Of a DNA stretch of 15,669 bases, positions 14,266 to 15,669 are shown piece by piece. Position 1 is the stretch's first letter; each line of letters starts with the position of its first letter. The stretch comes from Planctomycetales bacterium. Lineage in GTDB: Bacteria > Planctomycetota > UBA11346. The DNA is taken from NCBI GenBank assembly GCA_025362255.1, contig JANYGY010000125.1:1-15669 (forward strand), written 5' to 3'. Position numbers and translations under genes: made by a program. The notes beneath the pieces were generated by a model. It was not told the DNA's origin. It did not search any database and saw only the letters and a program-made list of their open reading frames with translations.

Positions 14266-14310
14266 TATCCAATCAATCATAAACCAACACAGCAGACGAA
14301 AGTTCACACT

Positions 14311-14592
14311 ATGAAGCCAGGATCCGGTTTCGGCGGCCCCAAGGCCAAAGGCAAATTCAAGCGCACCAAGCGCCCCAAGCGCGTCGAGGCTCCCAAAGCC
14401 TGCCGCTTCACCAAAGATAAGATCTTTGAAGTCGATTACCGTGACGTCGCTACTCTTCAGCGTCTCGTCTCGGCCCAGGGCAAGATCCAAAGCCGCAAGC
14501 GCAATGGCGTCTCGTCCTTCTACCAGCGCCAAGTGCAGACCGCCGTCAAGCGGGCCCGCTTCCTCGGTCTGCTGCCCTACGTGGGCGAGTGA
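14311..14592 (+). CDS. rpsR: 30S ribosomal protein bS18
   Basis: The protein has 93 residues. The family core ACRFTKDKIFEVDYRDVATL (30-49) and the basic stretch ending RARFLGLLPYV are clear. The first 28 residues (MKPGSGFGGPKAKGKFKRTK and following) are a Gly/Lys-rich extension of variable length in the family. bS18 sits beside bS6 on the small-subunit platform and both are encoded in this operon. A 45-base, AC-rich gap separates it from ssb, without a clear Shine-Dalgarno; the nearest purine run is GACGAAAG. The stop overlaps the Shine-Dalgarno of rplI, so the two are probably coupled. Confidence 0.96.
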   Translation: MKPGSGFGGPKAKGKFKRTKRPKRVEAPKACRFTKDKIFEVDYRDVATLQRLVSAQGKIQSRKRNGVSSFYQRQVQTAVKRARFLGLLPYVGE

Positions 14593-14596
14593 GGTG
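14591..14596 (+). promoter_or_regulatory. Shine-Dalgarno that fixes the GTG start of rplI
   Basis: GAGGTG overlaps the TGA stop of rpsR and lies 4 bases before GTG at 14601. No in-frame ATG is close, and the protein from this GTG (MAKQEVLLVKDV) matches the family N-terminus, so the rare start codon is well supported. Confidence 0.8.
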
Positions 14597-14600
14597 AACC

Positions 14601-15344
14601 GTGGCTAAGCAAGAAGTCCTCCTGGTCAAAGACGTCCTGAAGCTCGGCAACATGGGCGACATGGTCAAAGTGTCGCCGGGGTATGCCCGCAACTATCTGT
14701 TCACCCACGCTTTCGCCATTCCGGCCAACGCGGCTGCCAAACGTCAGGTCGAAGTCCTGCGTGAGAAAGCTGCCAAGTCGGAAGCCGAACGCGAAATCAA
14801 GGCCCTGGCGCTCGCTAAGAGCATCCAAGGTACCACGATCCAGATTTCTGGTCGGGTTGCGCATGAGACCGAGTTGTTTGGCGCCATCGGCACCAAGGAA
14901 ATCGTCCAGGCGCTGGCCAAGACCGGGGTAGTGGTCGACTCGAAGCAGGTCCATCTCGTCGACCGTATCCGCCGTCTCGGCGTCTACAGCATCGAAGTCA
15001 AGCTGCACAACAAGGTCGCCGTGACCATCAAGGTCGAAGTCGTCAACAGCGATCCCAACGCGCCCAGTCTCGCTGAAACCCTCGCCGCCCTCGAAGCCGC
15101 CCGCAAGGCCAAGGCCGAGAGCAAGAATGCCAAGCCTGCTGAAGGCGACGCTGCCGAAGGTGACGACAAGGCTGAGAAATCGGACAAAAAGTCGGATAAG
15201 AAGTCCGATAAGCCGGCCAAGAGCGGCAAGCCCGAGGCCTCCGGCAAGGGTGATAAAGCTGATAAGGGCGCCAAGGCAGATAAAGGATCCAAGGGCGATA
15301 AGGCCGATAAGGGCGAGAAGAACGCCAAAAAGAAGAAGGGCTGA
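14601..15344 (+). CDS. rplI: 50S ribosomal protein bL9 with long charged tail
   Basis: The protein has 247 residues, against about 150 for typical bL9. The N-domain carries the hallmark GNMGDMVKVSPGYARNYL (16-33) for 23S rRNA binding. A long connecting helix (about 42-76) leads to the C-domain (about 77-149, including ELFGAIGTKEIVQAL). bL9 reaches out from the large subunit near the L1 stalk and affects reading-frame maintenance and ribosome spacing. The last 98 residues are extra: after an Ala/Glu-rich helix (155-175) comes a Lys/Asp/Gly-rich low-complexity tail with nine D-K dipeptides and the end KNAKKKKG. Translation starts with GTG. It is followed 14 bases later by type B rpmE. Confidence 0.95.
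   Translation: MAKQEVLLVKDVLKLGNMGDMVKVSPGYARNYLFTHAFAIPANAAAKRQVEVLREKAAKSEAEREIKALALAKSIQGTTIQISGRVAHETELFGAIGTKEIVQALAKTGVVVDSKQVHLVDRIRRLGVYSIEVKLHNKVAVTIKVEVVNSDPNAPSLAETLAALEAARKAKAESKNAKPAEGDAAEGDDKAEKSDKKSDKKSDKPAKSGKPEASGKGDKADKGAKADKGSKGDKADKGEKNAKKKKG
15165..15320 (+). repeat. Low-complexity coding repeat in the rplI tail
   Basis: Short imperfect repeats built on GATAAG/GATAAA/GACAAG encode nine Asp-Lys pairs, first as S-D-K-K units (residues 194-204) and later as G/A-D-K units (217-237). The codons vary and the reading frame is kept throughout, so this is a real, probably disordered protein tail. Confidence 0.8.
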
Positions 15345-15358
15345 AGAACGAGAAATTT

Positions 15359-15637
15359 ATGAAAAAAGACCTCCATCCCGTAATGCGTGAAGTCATTTTC
15401 CAGGACACCGTCAGCGGTGCCCGGTATCTGATCCTCAGCGCCATCAAAACCGAAGCCAAAGTCACCGTCGACGGCAGCGAGTATCCTCTGATCAAGGTCG
15501 ACGTATCGGCTGCCAGCCATCCGTTCTACACCGGCAATCAGCGCATCCTCGATACCGCCGGCCGGGTTGAGAAATTTGGCAACAAGTACGGCAACAAAGC
15601 TGGCGCCAGCTTGTCGAACCTGCTCAAGAAGAAGTAA
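15359..15637 (+). CDS. rpmE2: 50S ribosomal protein bL31, type B (zinc-free)
   Basis: The protein has 92 residues. The start MKKDLHPVMREVIFQDT and the block EYPLIKVDVSAASHPFYTGN followed by DTAGRVEKF are diagnostic of type B bL31. It contains no cysteine at all, so it lacks the zinc-binding Cys motif of type A. Type B copies are often the zinc-starvation form in organisms that have both, but some bacteria have only type B. Here it is at the end of a constitutive ribosomal operon, 14 bases after rplI, which suggests it is the main or only L31. A hairpin follows at the window edge. Confidence 0.95.
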   Translation: MKKDLHPVMREVIFQDTVSGARYLILSAIKTEAKVTVDGSEYPLIKVDVSAASHPFYTGNQRILDTAGRVEKFGNKYGNKAGASLSNLLKKK

Positions 15638-15650
15638 GCATTTTGTCGGT

Positions 15651-15668
15651 CCGCGAGCATCTTCGCGG
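15651..15668 (+). terminator. Possible terminator hairpin after rpmE2, at the window edge
   Basis: CCGCGA-GCATCT-TCGCGG is a perfect 6-bp GC-rich stem starting 13 bases after the stop. The window ends one base (T) later, so a following T-run cannot be checked. Confidence 0.5.
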
Positions 15669-15669
15669 T

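Noticed and set aside
15165..15320. Frameshift or sequencing error in the rplI tail
   Set aside because: The frame stays open with consistent Asp-Lys-Gly composition to a stop 14 bases before the next gene, and the codons vary, which fits a real tail.

Overview
The window is about 15.7 kb of a GC-rich bacterial chromosome with 16 protein genes and almost no spare DNA. No gap between genes exceeds about 140 bases, and I see no RNA gene, mobile element or CRISPR array. An MlaF-like lipid-transport ATPase and a sigma-54 activator suggest a Gram-negative (diderm) bacterium. A PVC-group or similar non-model phylum would fit the zinc-free L31, the low-complexity tails on ribosomal proteins and the unassigned TPR protein, but I cannot fix the taxonomy from the sequence alone.

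Left part (1 to 6629, minus strand, read right to left): four tightly packed genes form a predicted amidoligase/peptide-ligase operon. In order of transcription they are a circularly permuted ATP-grasp ligase, an alpha-E (DUF403) protein, a transglutaminase fused to a DUF2126 amidoligase domain, and a second, divergent circularly permuted ATP-grasp that runs off the left edge. Two of the junctions are 7-base start/stop overlaps (GTGCTGA and ATGTTGA) and the third is a 4-base gap, so the genes are probably translationally coupled. These families are known from comparative genomics as a likely system that makes or attaches a peptide, but the product is unknown. This is the most interesting part of the window.

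Middle part (6767 to 11257, minus strand): a five-gene operon in the order def (peptide deformylase), a soluble histidine kinase, an NtrC-type sigma-54 response regulator, surE (nucleotidase), and an MlaF-like ABC ATPase. Junctions are 4- to 7-base gaps or a 4-base ATGA overlap. The kinase and regulator are an obvious pair. Their signal and targets cannot be seen here.

Right part (11394 to 15637, plus strand): a TPR-repeat protein is followed by a ribosomal-protein cluster: rpsT (bS20), rpsF (bS6), ssb, rpsR (bS18), rplI (bL9) and type B rpmE (bL31). The rpsF-ssb-rpsR-rplI order is the widespread conserved arrangement. The rpsT to rpsF spacer carries three strong inverted repeats, two of which share arms and could form alternative structures. 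The TPR to rpsT spacer has a 13-bp tandem repeat. bS20, bS6 and bL9 all carry low-complexity C-terminal extensions.
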